From positions 196,366 through 260,365 of the forward strand of contig PDIP01000083.1 of NCBI GenBank assembly GCA_002811645.1: 64,000 nucleotides of DNA. Direction: 5' to 3'. This document shows, piece by piece, positions 10,252-21,712 of this stretch. The translations under genes and the position numbers were made by a program. Numbering within the stretch: position 1 is the first letter of the stretch; the number at the start of each line of letters is the position of its first letter. Origin of the DNA: Corallochytrium limacisporum. Lineage: Eukaryota; Opisthokonta. Below the pieces are notes generated by a model, which did not search any database, was not told the origin of the DNA, and worked only from the letters and a program-made list of their open reading frames with translations.

Positions 10252-10816
10252 GTCATTCCCGGGGCCAACTTCTACCAATACGGTCGTTTCCTTGATACGA
10301 CCACGACTGGCCTTACATTATCCTGGTCTCTTATTCATTGGAGCCCCTCTGCGTCACTGACGCCAACAGAGCAGATCGCTGAATATACACACCGTCGGCT
10401 CTTTGTGTCACCCAAGGGTTACACACCCTCCTAAAGTACCCTCAGCGGACACCCGACCCCTGGCTTGAAGGGGAAGGCGGGCAGTTGTGTGGTCGTGGGA
10501 CGGGACGGCTATGTCTGCCTTCGCCGCGTTTGGACGGTCGGTGGGGCGGAATGCCGCGGAGGCCGCAGGTATCTAACCGGCATGACCACGTCTCGACGCT
10601 ACATGCATTACAATGTAGCACTGTGATATAAGCTGGGTGGTCACACTGTGAAGAATAAAAAATGTAGGGAGATGGTCGCAGAAGCAATAATTTGATATGG
10701 CCCAACAAGAGGAAGACGTTTTGGCAGGTCTTTCCGTAGTTCTATTGAGTAGGTACCAAAGAACAATAGCAAGGTGATCAATACACTCAGTGCCGCAAAA
10801 CTTTGTACAGGAAACA
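10252..10816. other. Divergent promoter region
   Basis: 565 bp between the DA1-like gene and the Pol X gene, shared by two outward-facing 5' ends. I see no gene and no clear TATA box. Confidence 0.5.
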
Positions 10817-12412
10817 ATGAATACTTACCGGGCTTCTCGTCTACTCTTCCCCTACTTACACATAACAGCCGAACTGACTTCAAAAGCGCAGCTACAAATC
10901 TTCGAGCCAGGATTGACGAAGTTGGGTGCGAAGGTTGCAGTAAATGAATTGCCGCCGAAGACAACACACATCGTCGCACCAACGGGCACCGATTTGGGCC
11001 AGCTGGCCACGGCTCTGAAGAATCTCAAACGGTCGACCTCGCAACACAGTCCGTTGAAGAAGGCAAAAGGGAAATCAGGCTCGAAGGTCCACCTAAGCCA
11101 TGCACAAGGGGCACTCTGTGTTTCCCATGAATGGGTCTCAGCCTGCTTAAAGGACAAATCTCACGCCTCTGAGGAGCCTTACAAACTAAAATCTGCTGGC
11201 GGTGGTGGATCTAAGGGCTCGTCATTAACCAAACGTCGCAAGCGGAAAAAATCAGGCGGTGATGACGATGGTAAAGAAGGTAGCAGCGCCGGTACCGGTG
11301 GACCCAGCGTGCGGGAGAAGGCTGAGGCCATTCCGAAGTATGAATGCCAACGAATCATGACCCTGGCTATGGAAGGCACCTATCCAGGCTTTGTTAAGGA
11401 AATGCAGATCCTAGAGTCGCACTTCCGAGCCAAAGGTGATCCCATGCGCGCGAGGACGTACATGAAGGCCGCGTCGTTGTTTCGCTACGTCGACTTCGAG
11501 ATATCTGGCGCCTCGGAAGCGAAATATTTGCCGGGAGTAAGTTCATCGTTGGCCGCCAAATTTGAAGAATGGCAGGTTACGGGCCGGGTCAGTGAAGCGC
11601 AGGCAGCTGAGCAGAACGAAGAGAGCCAGACTGTGCAACATTTCACCAAGGTTCTGTGGGCCGGTCCTGCTGTGGCCAAGAAGTGGTACTATGAACGTAA
11701 CTGTCGGACTCTAGACGATGTGCTCGAGCGCGGAGATCCTACAGATATCCAGCGTTACGGCATTCAGCACTTTGAGGATCTCACGGAAGCTCTGCCACGA
11801 AGGGAAGGCGTTGCGTTTGAACGCGCGATCGGTCGGGAACTGGCGGCGATAGACCCAAAGGCCGTGCTCTTACTCTGTGGTGGGTTCCGACGTGGTAAGC
11901 AAACCGGGCATGACGTCGACATCCTCATGACCCATCCCGACAGGGACGGTGAGGTTGGGTTACTGCCCAAGCTGCTCACACGATTGGAGGAAAAGGGTAT
12001 GATTGTAAAGACTCTGTCGAAGCACGTCAACGATGGTCCAGCCAAGATCACTGGGCCTGACCTCAGCGGATCGTCCGGTGCGTTCTCCGAACCGTACGAT
12101 AAATGGCTCGGTATTGCCACGTTACCTGAGTCCCTGGACGCGCAAGGCGGTGGAAACAACGGCAAGGTCAGGCGCGTGGATCTACTAATGATACCGCGCT
12201 ACGTGTGGGCCTACGCTGTGCTGGGGTGGACCGGGTCTAGTCTCTTCGAGCGTGCGATCAAAGACTACGCCGCCAAGGAAAAGAGCTACCGCCTTGCATC
12301 CACAGGTATGGCGCACAGGGACACGGGCAAGCTGATCGAGGCCAACAGTGAGCAGGACATTTTCAAAGCGCTCGGATTGGAGTACATTGAACCGTTTGAG
12401 CGGAATTGTTAA
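10817..12412 (+). CDS. Family X DNA polymerase, Pol mu/TdT-like, with BRCT domain
   Basis: Pol mu and TdT fill or extend DNA ends during non-homologous end joining in the nucleus. A BRCT-like domain occupies about residues 10-110. A Lys/Ser-rich linker follows, then helix-hairpin-helix and palm segments. The palm carries GGFRRGK followed by GHDVD at about 364-368, with metal-binding Asp366 and Asp368, and a third Asp at 455 in RRVDLLM. The GHDVD version, rather than the CGDVDV type of Pol lambda, points to the mu/TdT branch. So do the LGWTGS segment and the C-terminal YIEPFERN. The frame opens at a GTG (10790); the ATG at 10817 (context aaacaATGaa) gives 531 residues. Only 106 bp separate its stop from the convergent p115 stop. 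Confidence 0.92.
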   Translation: MNTYRASRLLFPYLHITAELTSKAQLQIFEPGLTKLGAKVAVNELPPKTTHIVAPTGTDLGQLATALKNLKRSTSQHSPLKKAKGKSGSKVHLSHAQGALCVSHEWVSACLKDKSHASEEPYKLKSAGGGGSKGSSLTKRRKRKKSGGDDDGKEGSSAGTGGPSVREKAEAIPKYECQRIMTLAMEGTYPGFVKEMQILESHFRAKGDPMRARTYMKAASLFRYVDFEISGASEAKYLPGVSSSLAAKFEEWQVTGRVSEAQAAEQNEESQTVQHFTKVLWAGPAVAKKWYYERNCRTLDDVLERGDPTDIQRYGIQHFEDLTEALPRREGVAFERAIGRELAAIDPKAVLLLCGGFRRGKQTGHDVDILMTHPDRDGEVGLLPKLLTRLEEKGMIVKTLSKHVNDGPAKITGPDLSGSSGAFSEPYDKWLGIATLPESLDAQGGGNNGKVRRVDLLMIPRYVWAYAVLGWTGSSLFERAIKDYAAKEKSYRLASTGMAHRDTGKLIEANSEQDIFKALGLEYIEPFERNC

Positions 12413-12518
12413 ACTACGGATAGAACTAGCTTCTTTTTCTTTTAGTCTATTTGTGCATGCGTGCGCGCTTGGGTGTCATCTGCACTGTGAGTCCTGTGAA
12501 TGTCTCTAGAAAATTTTG

Positions 12519-15119
12519 TTACAACATCTCGTCGTCATCGTCCGCATCCTCGTCCTCACTGACCTCCTGTCCGAGGGCCCGGAGCTGCCTCCGGTACTTT
12601 TGCAGTTTCATATCCTGCTCAGCGAGACAGACCAACAGATCCTCGTGCTCCTGACTCAACTCTCCGTGCTCGTCGCGGAGAGTGGCCAGAGTCTGCTCGG
12701 ACTCTTGTAGGCGACGCTGGGCAGTGGCCAGCTCCTCACCACCGGCCGGGGTGGCTGCGGAAGGAGACTGAGACTGCGCCAGCTCCAATTGCCGCTGCAG
12801 GCCCGCCATCGCCTGGTCGCGGTCTTGGAGCATGGATTGCAGTTGTTGTACCTGGCCCTGCAACTGCTGCAATGCTGCGGGGTCGGGGCCACCGCCGCCG
12901 TTCTGTTCTCCACCACTGCTAGCGGTCCCAGCCCGCGCTCGGAGCTCTCGCAATTCTTCGTCCTGTCGCCGAATGATGTCTTTGTACTGGCTCACCACCG
13001 AGTCATGGTAATCCACACCCGCCTCGAGACGGCTGCCACCGCCAGACGGCTTAGCACTGGCACCCTCGTTGCCACCTGCATTTGGTAGTCCGGCCACGAT
13101 CTGATCCGCGATCCGCTTGAGCATCTCTGCGGTTGTGCCATCGATCCAACAGCTGTCCGGAGTGACATTGAGCCCGACGCCGGCCGACGTAGACTTAATG
13201 GCCCGCACAATGACGTCCATCTGCGGCAGATTCTTTAGCTGGCGTGCAAAGGCATCTTCTCCGAGACGGGTGTTGATGATCTGATAGATGGCGTCGCTGT
13301 TCATACCCCCGCTACCGTCCATGGAACTGTCATCATTGAAAAGGTAGCAAATACCCAGCAACACTGCAGCCAAAGACCGGACCAAAGGAGCAACGTTTGG
13401 GCCCCCACTGCTGTGTTCCCATTCTTCAACCATGTACGATACGGAGTCACGGAAACTCAGGAACTGCTTAACCGCAGCTGGACATTCAGCCAGCCACGTA
13501 ACCATGAGAAGGAGAAGACCGACTCGGCTTCGAAGAGCAGAGGCTGCGTTATGATCCCCTTTGCCCTTGCCCCGGAGCGAAAACAGCGCCCGGCTGCACT
13601 GCTCCAGCAGAGTCATTGGCTCTGTGCCCATGCTCACACTGATGGCCGCCTTGAGAGCTTTCTCTTTGCTGGCTAAATTGCCTCGGAGAACCTGGCTCAG
13701 AGCCACAGCAGCGATCCAGTTGTTCATCGCGTCACTGCGCCCGAACAGACCGCCACAGACCACTGGGCCGAAGCTTAGATTGTTACCCTGGGAATCGACT
13801 AGGTTCGCAGTTAGGTTCGCCTGCGCGTCCGAGTTCCGATCGACATAGCACTCAAATACATGCAGACAGGCCATACGCTCCGCAAACCGCCGGGATTCCT
13901 CAAACGCCGTGAGCAGCATACACATAGGCGCGGGCAGTACTTTTTTTGTTGCATTGCGGTCGGATTCCATCTGCGCAAAGAGGTCCTGGGAAGTCTTGTG
14001 GCCACGCAAGACCTCACCTAGAGTAATGAGGATGCTGTACTTAACTTCGAATGGCAGATTCTGCCGGAAGGCCAACTGCGTCAGCACTGCAGTCAATCCA
14101 GACTGGTTAATCGCGGTCTTGTTCGCACCTGCATTTGTTCCCGAGCTCAGAGCTGGATTCGCCATCGATCGTATCAAGTCGAGCATGAGAATAAAATTGT
14201 GAGCTTTCTTCTGATCCCACTCTGAAACCATCATCGCAGCCGGATTCGGGGCACCTGCGCCGCTCCCATCGTCGCCACCGTGCCCCCCTGCGCCAGGTCG
14301 GGGTCCGTCCTCTATAGTCAGGAACGGCACGAGCTTCGCAAAGCAACCCGTTTCCCGGAAGAGCGTCTGATTGCTGCTGTTCGTGCGCAGCAGGTTCAGA
14401 AGCAGCACCAGACAGTCGCCGACAATAATGTCACCATCGCTGTATCCCTCCTCGGCGACAATGTTGAGCAAACTCTCGAACGCATTCTCGAAGGCCACAA
14501 TCTTTTGGATATGTTGGTTGTCCTTGGTAAGTTCAATGAGCAGCAGGAGGCCCTCGTTTCGGATCACTTCCCGTGGATCGCTGATCATGTCCATCAGGCG
14601 TGTGACACCCATCGGAGATGTAAGTATGGTCTCCTGTAAGACCTGTGGTTGGTTCACCAAGCAAATTGTGATTAGCCTCGCCGTGTGGTACTGCACCGAT
14701 GTGTCTGGCTCTTCCAAAAGCTCCAAGAGGATTGTCACGTTGCCTGGATCCTTGGTAAAGATCTCAGTGAACTGTACTCCAAGATTCTGGGCGCCTTCCA
14801 CGCCGCTGCCCCTGCCTTGTTCCTGTTTCTCCAAATTGCTCGTGTCCATGACATTGGCCAATGTTTCGAGGGCAAAGCGAATGATTTCATTGTCGGCACG
14901 GTCATTCTGGAGCACATCAATCAATGCGCTCATACCCTGGGCCCCAACTTCTACTGCGTAATCACGGCTAAGACTGCGGAGGGCTCGGACGGCGTCACGG
15001 CGGTCTTCCAGGAGCGTACTGCTATTGATGCGTTCCACAAGACGCTCGACAGCATCATTCGAGCTCTGCTCCGGCGCCTGTGCGGACAAGGCCGCGAATC
15101 CCCTGCTCAGATAGTCCAT
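12519..15119 (-). CDS. USO1: General vesicular transport factor p115/Uso1
   Basis: p115/Uso1 is a long tether that binds Rab1 and SNAREs and captures COPII vesicles at the ER-Golgi interface. The first 640 residues are an Armadillo-type helical head beginning MDYLSRGF, with DRRDAVRALRSLSRDY in the first repeat as in the family head domain. A coiled coil spans about 695-840, with a Gly/Ser/Pro break, and the protein ends in an acidic tail (EDEDADDDDEML), also a family hallmark. At 866 residues it is a little shorter than human p115 (about 960) and far shorter than yeast Uso1. A Gly-rich insert (GAGGHGGDDGSG) interrupts the head near residue 280. Confidence 0.93.
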   Translation of the reverse strand: MDYLSRGFAALSAQAPEQSSNDAVERLVERINSSTLLEDRRDAVRALRSLSRDYAVEVGAQGMSALIDVLQNDRADNEIIRFALETLANVMDTSNLEKQEQGRGSGVEGAQNLGVQFTEIFTKDPGNVTILLELLEEPDTSVQYHTARLITICLVNQPQVLQETILTSPMGVTRLMDMISDPREVIRNEGLLLLIELTKDNQHIQKIVAFENAFESLLNIVAEEGYSDGDIIVGDCLVLLLNLLRTNSSNQTLFRETGCFAKLVPFLTIEDGPRPGAGGHGGDDGSGAGAPNPAAMMVSEWDQKKAHNFILMLDLIRSMANPALSSGTNAGANKTAINQSGLTAVLTQLAFRQNLPFEVKYSILITLGEVLRGHKTSQDLFAQMESDRNATKKVLPAPMCMLLTAFEESRRFAERMACLHVFECYVDRNSDAQANLTANLVDSQGNNLSFGPVVCGGLFGRSDAMNNWIAAVALSQVLRGNLASKEKALKAAISVSMGTEPMTLLEQCSRALFSLRGKGKGDHNAASALRSRVGLLLLMVTWLAECPAAVKQFLSFRDSVSYMVEEWEHSSGGPNVAPLVRSLAAVLLGICYLFNDDSSMDGSGGMNSDAIYQIINTRLGEDAFARQLKNLPQMDVIVRAIKSTSAGVGLNVTPDSCWIDGTTAEMLKRIADQIVAGLPNAGGNEGASAKPSGGGSRLEAGVDYHDSVVSQYKDIIRRQDEELRELRARAGTASSGGEQNGGGGPDPAALQQLQGQVQQLQSMLQDRDQAMAGLQRQLELAQSQSPSAATPAGGEELATAQRRLQESEQTLATLRDEHGELSQEHEDLLVCLAEQDMKLQKYRRQLRALGQEVSEDEDADDDDEML

Positions 15120-17809
15120 TCTCTATCCCTGCAGATTGTCTAGTTTCTACTTTCTATTATTTATACTTTCCTTCTTGCCACATTCCCGTGTTGATTGATG
15201 GTCCAAAGCACTCCGGTGGAAGCGGCAAAGCAAGTGGCGCGATGTCTCACATGACCTACTCTTGCTTCTGGTCTGGGTTCAAACAAGAGTTTACAAATAC
15301 CTCAATTGAGCAGGAACTGTCATGGTAACAGCGATGAAGATGAGTTATATGAATAACCCGCCTTCTTAGACATTCGAGCCACCCGCCGCGTCATAAATGA
15401 AACCGCTGTTGTCGCATTTGGACGCTCGAGTGACCGGGTCAACTCCCTCCTCTCGCGACCCAGAACCCGAGCTTTTCAATTTTTCACCTGGTGAAAGCTG
15501 CATTTGAAGCACACAAGCCAGGAAGGGGAGACTGCGGGCCCAGTGCCCCACTCAAGTTTCCCCTTTCGCGCGCCTCTCCCCCCCCCCTTTCTTTCCCCCT
15601 GCCATTGCTGGAAAGAAACGGAGGGTTGGCTGGCTGGCTGGTGCAGGGGGGGATTTTTGTTTTGCAATTTCTAAAACACTGAAATCCTCATTAAATGGAA
15701 TCTACCGCCGCTGTCGCGGTTTCAAACAGGTGTCACCCTCATCTGCGGAATCCATTGGGGCGACAGTTACATCACTCATGTGGCCTCACACAAATTTTCG
15801 AAAGTGTGGCTTCCTATGAGCTACTCCTCCATGGTCAGTGCACACTATAATATGACAAGGGAACCACGACACCACGAACTGATTCCATCATGACGGTAAG
15901 TAGAGATTCACAAAACGCCATAGTCGAATTCCAAATTGTCCAATGCCTGCCCCACAATCACCCTCCCTATGCGATTCGCCTATGGTGCGGACAATCGCAC
16001 CATCCAACATCCCCATCCAACCCAGGATTTCCTGCTCTCTCGCTCGCCTCTTTCGCTATGCCGTTAGGATCCACAAAAACCATCGAAAGTCGTCCCAGAG
16101 AGTGAGAAAGTAGTCCCCAAAATCGTTCCGCCCGGCCAGTAATTGAAGTCCACGCGAGGTTCTGGCCAAACCCGGAACCCCGGCCCACGCGGAATCGCGC
16201 ACTGGTAAAAACCCCAGGGCAGTGAACGCGAAGCCGGTCCGTTGCGACCGAGCCAGGGCCCGTGCTCAAACCACCCGGCTTCGGTAGCTTCACTATAACC
16301 GGCACCCAAGCGTAACAATAGGAAGATCGAAAGAGAAACTCTATTCTCCGTGGTCCCCCTAGGTCCCAGCGATCCATTTACACCTCCGAACCCCATAGAA
16401 GTTTCTCCCGTCACCGTAATTAATAGTGAATATACTGGGTTTGCTGACAAAAGAGGCGAGCACATACATGACGCAATGGAAGTAAATAAAGGTGAAATAC
16501 ATTCGCGGCTTACGCAAGGGGAACCAAACGTGCCATGGCGTAATCCTCCACGGAGACACATCCGCTCGAAGCACACGGGACACCGTGGAAGGGGATTCCA
16601 TACTGAATATTCGAAACTCAATACTGGAAATATGGACCCCTTGGACGAATCCACCTCTGCTGCTGCTGAAGGTCGTGGTGCGCTGTATTCCCGTGCGCTT
16701 CGTTTCCATCGGGGGCGAGTCCGGCATCCAAGGTCCGTTAGTCCCACAGAATACTGAGTAAAACCCGCCCAAGGCGTCATGAATTCCGTAGAGCACCAGT
16801 GCGACAACTGCCAGCGCGGTCGTCCTGCGGAGCGCGAGTTACGCACAGGGGCGTTGGTAGGTTCCCAAGCGCATAGTCGCACTGTCCAGTATACAAGAGC
16901 CGGTTGATGGGGTGTGTTTCCTTCCCTGCCTCCTCCCGGTTTCCATCTGCTTGCTTGTATGTTTTAATGTCGTTACCCACCTGCCTGCCAGTCCGGGGAC
17001 TGGAGCACAGAGAGAAAAAATAATGGCGCGGACAGGGTGCGGAGGCCCCCCCCCTCCCCCTGTGTTGTAATGTACGAACATTTAACTTGGTCGCTGGGTC
17101 GATTGGGATTTTGGGGCGAGCAATGCAAAAGAAAGAGTGGGTCGTCGGGCGAGAAGGAGGCGAAGAAAAACTTTTTCCCGCCTCACCACCCACCTGCCTC
17201 GGCCTTCTCCGGTCCTTTGGTTTGAGCCTTCGCAACCAATAACAGAAAACTGAGGGGGACTGGTGGTGTATTGCGGAAGGAGGGGTTGGGGTGAAGTGTA
17301 CACACTGAGGCGGTGGACAAACAGGCAAAGGGGGGAGTGTGGATGAGGCGATTACAAACCCCCCCCCCCCACCCCCAGCAGAACGGAAATTGATTGGGTG
17401 TGAGGCAAAACTCTACCCCAACCAAGGGGGCTGGTGGTGGCCTTCTTAGGGCACTCACGGTTGGCGGGGGCCCTTGCGGCCTGGCTGGTGTACGTGTGAT
17501 GAATACCAACGCAAACACACAGACGAACGTAGGTGTAGCAATTTGTTGTTTGGCTGAGTGGTACTGTTTGTCCTCTTGTCCGTTCTTCGTTTGCGCAACG
17601 GTGATACAGGTAGTTGAGACGACTGAATCCTTCCCTGTGTGCTGGTTGTTATGAATCGTTGCCTCACACATGCGTCTACCATCCCCAGGAATATTGTTTC
17701 GGATAACCTACAAACAACACTCTTGGTGGACCTCATTCCGTGTTTTTTTTTTGGCTGGTTGAAGAAAGGCGCTGTGCATTCAATTTGGAAGTGATCAAAA
17801 CAAAACGCT
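15120..17809. other. Long divergent spacer with a stop-poor segment
   Basis: 2.7 kb between p115 and the mitochondrial carrier. I found no recognisable gene. It contains C-rich tracts, including a C12 run at 17359-17370. A stop-poor segment at 16064-16882 is described under findings. Confidence 0.6.
15158..15165 (-). promoter_or_regulatory. TATA-like element upstream of p115
   Basis: The minus strand reads TATAAATA about 40 bp upstream of the p115 ATG. If used, the leader would be very short. Confidence 0.3.
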
Positions 17810-18772
17810 ATGTCGTCCATGTCTCCGTTGTCGTTCAAGCTGGACCCGCTGACCGGGCTGCCAAAGGCCCAGTCTCGCGTGGTGGCCAACGCGCCCGTCG
17901 AGAAGAGCCAGTCCTCGCTAATGAAGGGTGGCATCACTGCCTTTGCCGTCTTCCTTGAGATGGCCAGCGGCGGTCTCTTCATGGAAAACGTCAAAATGGA
18001 GAAGCAAAGGACCTCCGATCCCTACTTCCGGATTATGAAGCGCACCCTTTCCAAGGGTATTGCTGGGTTCGAGGCCGGACTGTTCCCCTGGGGTCTGGTC
18101 CTCGGTCTCACCAAGGGCAGTGTCCTTGGTGCCGCCAAGGTAGAGCTCAAGTATTTGCTACAGAAGACGGGTATGTCAAGTAAGCGCAGTGAGCTTATCA
18201 GTGGTTTCGGTGCCGGTGCCGTGCAGGGTGTGTTCATGTCACCTTTGCTGCTGGCCCGTACCCGTGTCAACCAGTCACTGACGGAGCGTGCTGCACAGGG
18301 CATCAAAACTACGCAAACTGAAGAGTTTTGGCTCGGTACTCGAGTCCTTTACGACGCCGTCAAGCAGGAAGGCGTGATGGTTTTGACCTCCGGCATGATG
18401 ACCTGTATCCTGAAGCGCGCTATGGACTGGGGTACCCGGTTTATCTTCATGAATATGCTCAAGGATGCTGTTAAGGCCCGCAAGGCAGAAGGGGAATCTC
18501 TGACGGACTTGGAGCGTCTGACAACCAGCTTTGTCGGTGGTGGCATGAGTGTGCTGGTCACCATGCCTCTGGATCGTCTGATGCCTGTCATCCAGGCCGC
18601 ATCTAAGGAATCCGTCAACGTTGTGGAGGTCATTCGCGAGAAGTTTGCACGGGAAGGTATCACCACCTTGTGGCGTGGCGGTGCCATGCGTACCCTGCAC
18701 ACCGGTTACCATACCATGTTCGCCATTTTCATTTCGGATAAGATCTATGAGCTGGTCTTCCCCAACCACTAA
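17810..18772 (+). CDS. Mitochondrial carrier family protein, divergent, Yhm2-like
   Basis: Mitochondrial carriers move metabolites across the inner membrane through three repeats of two helices. This 320-residue protein has carrier-like length and motifs. MPLDRLMPVIQ (about 244-254) fits the PxDxxR signature, SPLLLARTRV (about 144-153) is a degenerate copy, and WRGGAMRTLHTGYHTMF fits the end of repeat 3. GLFPWGL followed by TKGS, and a later MDWGTRF, recall the yeast citrate/oxoglutarate carrier Yhm2, which has similar segments. I give that only as the nearest resemblance I recall, and the substrate is not predictable. Repeat 1 lacks a clear signature. The two Mets at 17810 and 17819 are both possible starts. 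Confidence 0.8.
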   Translation: MSSMSPLSFKLDPLTGLPKAQSRVVANAPVEKSQSSLMKGGITAFAVFLEMASGGLFMENVKMEKQRTSDPYFRIMKRTLSKGIAGFEAGLFPWGLVLGLTKGSVLGAAKVELKYLLQKTGMSSKRSELISGFGAGAVQGVFMSPLLLARTRVNQSLTERAAQGIKTTQTEEFWLGTRVLYDAVKQEGVMVLTSGMMTCILKRAMDWGTRFIFMNMLKDAVKARKAEGESLTDLERLTTSFVGGGMSVLVTMPLDRLMPVIQAASKESVNVVEVIREKFAREGITTLWRGGAMRTLHTGYHTMFAIFISDKIYELVFPNH

Positions 18773-19310
18773 GAAAGCAAGTGACGGATACCCTTTTACC
18801 CCAACTTACAACGACACAGTGACATCGAGGCAACCCTTCGGAATGCTTACCCCAACAGATTGCCCGATCAATGAGGTCTTTCACACTCTCGGAATGCCAG
18901 GTCAACGTAAGTTTAGCACATGCCAACACTTTCCACTTTCAGAAACAAAGTTCGTCTTCGTGTTGAAATGAGAGACTGGATAGTTATCGTTCGAGGACTT
19001 CCAGTCGCACCTCGTCAAACCCTTCTTTCCCTTTTTGCATTCTTTTCATGTCACAAATCGACTTTCCAAACATGTATTCAAAGCACAAACAATCAACAAA
19101 ATTGTCTCAGCATCTAATTTTTCAAATACATCATGACTTTTATCATCCCATCAATAACATTGGCAGTGAAACAGGCATCGTGAACTGTTGAGAGCGTTAT
19201 AGAAATGGGGCCCATATGGCCATGTAGTGAAAATGGTTGTGTTCTATAATATCCGATGACATTCAATGACATGTTCAGAAAAGAAATAAATATGCTAGGG
19301 AACAAGTGGA
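18773..19310. other. Convergent 3' spacer
   Basis: 538 bp between the carrier stop and the Vti1 stop, presumably the two 3' untranslated regions. AT-rich, no gene seen. Confidence 0.5.
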
Positions 19311-19973
19311 TCAAAAGATTTTGGTGAAGACAATTACAAGGAACACAATCACCACGAAAGCAATAAGCCCGTACATGATGATCTTGTTCTGCATAATTCG
19401 CCGGAACATAGCGTTGAGGATGCGTTGTGCCTTCTTCATGTCACTTTCCGTGCTCTTGAGCGTATTGCGGGCCCGGTGCAGAGTCTCCCGCTGACTGTAC
19501 AGGTCATTCAGTGTGTCCTGACCGACCTGTTCTGTCTCAATGGCCACCCGGTACGCATCGTCGAGTCGGGTTCCCATTTGTTGTACTCGCTCTGTGTTGT
19601 CCAGTAGACGTGCTCGTTGCTCGTCCGGATTTGTGCTGTCCATGTCGCCAAACAGAGCACCGCGTTCGTCCCTCTCGGTGGCGGGATTGCGTTTCGCCTC
19701 CTCCAGTTCCTTCTCGAGATCTTCCAATTCTCCCCTCAGCATATCCAATGTCTGTGACCGCTGGGCCCGATCTTGTGGACTAAGCTCACGGAGCTCCATT
19801 TCAATTTGATCCACCAGTTGGCTGGCCTCGTCAATTTCCCGAGCACAGGCACGGATCGCTTCATACCGCCGTGCACCGCTTAAGTTTGGTATCTCATTAT
19901 GCAGGCGTCCGACAACAGAAGCTTTGACATCGTTGAACTCATGCTCATATGAAGCAAAGAGATCTAACGACAT
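19311..19973 (-). CDS. VTI1: Qb-SNARE Vti1
   Basis: Vti1 is the Qb-SNARE of trans-Golgi, endosomal and vacuolar/lysosomal fusion complexes. The 220-residue protein has the family layout. An N-terminal three-helix domain (about 1-95) begins with a conserved FASYEHEF-type segment. A SNARE coiled coil (about 130-190) has its zero-layer Gln within the DTLNDLYSQRETL region and a conserved RARNTL motif. A single C-terminal membrane anchor (about 198-217) is followed by three residues. Length and topology match animal and fungal Vti1. The ATG is at 19973. Confidence 0.95.
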   Translation of the reverse strand: MSLDLFASYEHEFNDVKASVVGRLHNEIPNLSGARRYEAIRACAREIDEASQLVDQIEMELRELSPQDRAQRSQTLDMLRGELEDLEKELEEAKRNPATERDERGALFGDMDSTNPDEQRARLLDNTERVQQMGTRLDDAYRVAIETEQVGQDTLNDLYSQRETLHRARNTLKSTESDMKKAQRILNAMFRRIMQNKIIMYGLIAFVVIVFLVIVFTKIF

Positions 19974-21437
19974 TGTGATCCTCTGCTTATAGTATGGTGT
20001 TAAACTTGTTCCGTCAACTCAATCAGTTAGTCTCCGTCAATGCCATAAAAAATGGAACACTCTCTTCAACTTGCAGTCACTGTCAGATCTTTTTCTTTAA
20101 GCATTATTAAATCAGACAATCCGTAAAACAGAATGCAGTTATGGGAGCATGCAAGTCATTATGTAGCTGTTCGTGTACATAATTGCTCAAGACGCAAACG
20201 TTGGAACTGCCGCGTCAGGGGACGAGAGCAAGAAGCCGGTCGCAAGCGGGCGGGTCCTTTGTTTTCGCTTTGCAGGGTTTATTACCCAGCACCCGGTCTC
20301 TACCCTCTGGCTACCATAGTGAATGAAGCAAAGCAGCCAATATCCAAACCCCCTTTCCCTTTCTCTCTCCTACTCATCTGAAAGTTTTAAAAACGTCGCG
20401 AAAAAGTATATCAAATTATCTGGGATACAGGCGATCGTGTGGAGAAAATTAGGCCCCCATGTTTATCCAAGAACATCTTTCTCGGGTTACGCCCCGAGTT
20501 TCCCTGCCCTCCCCCAAATGATGTGATTGTCACCAGTTGGACAGCTGTTTCAAAGCGTGGAACTCTGCCCGGTTGTGTGATGGTGGGTTGAGGTACAAAT
20601 GGCAAGTTCTTCTTCTGGGGCATGTGCACTCAATAACACCCGTGTTTCGCGATCGTTGAGATACTCCACAAAAGATACGCATGCATGCTACGACATCCTA
20701 ACATCATCCAGTACAACTGCATGACCCGCACACTGCCAAGAGTAGGTATGAAAGTCTGTACTAGATCACTGCGGCACGATAGATACAACGGTTTGGTGCA
20801 CCCTTGCATGCTCAGTTCACCCTCTGCGGAGCAAACACCGTTTACCTTCCTCAGACTACATTGGTGGGAATGGGAAGGTCCCGTGAATCGGCGATGTTTT
20901 AGATTGCCAGAAGATGAGCTTTCAGTTGTCTGCCGACTCTCGCTCTGACTCTGCAGACACCAACCAATAGAGACGCATCCGCCACCTCTTGTCCGTAAAT
21001 TTTTATCAGTGCCGTGTGGTACATGCTGGGAGACACAGATGGAGAGGGGGTGATTGCATCATTCACTCCTTGGATCCCTCATCCTTTTTTGTGTGTTTCA
21101 GCAACTTTTTCGCGCTTTGGACAATATCGAACCAAAACCACGCAAACAAAAAGCAGATGAAAACATGCGTATCCACGACAGAGTTGGTGCCGGGTACCTT
21201 CGACTTAGGTGTACTTTGCAGTTCACGCTGCACACTTTGAAGAACTCCCGGAACTCATTCAAAATTGTTCTCTTGCCCTGCGCTCCCGTGATTTGGTCCT
21301 TCTCCACTGCCACCCGGCCCCCTGCCCCGTCGCCCGCCTTCCCTCCCCGCTCCTCGGGATCTCAAGTGCTCCCGGTCCTAACCCTTTGATCTCTCCTCCT
21401 CGTTTCCTCTCTCTCGCTTTGGCTCCTCGCTCCCTGT

Positions 21438-21484
21438 CTTCTCTCTCTCTCTCTCTCTCGCTCTCTCTCTCTCTGTCTCTCTCT
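21438..21484. repeat. (CT)n microsatellite
   Basis: Nearly pure CT dinucleotides with single GC and GT interruptions. Confidence 0.92.
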
Positions 21485-21712
21485 GCTTTGGCTCCCTTCT
21501 CCTCCCCCTCCCTCCTGGTTTTCTCCCCATTCCCCCTCCCCTCTCCCCCCCACCTTTTTGCCGTCCCACCTAAACCCATCGCCAACAATGGTTATGGGAG
21601 GGTAGGGGGGGTCTGGTTTGCCTTGCGAAATGATGCAAGATCAGCGCGCAACGCGGAGGAAGGAGGACAACCCAAAAAAAAAAAGCTACAGACAAAGGGG
21701 GAAGGAAGGAGG

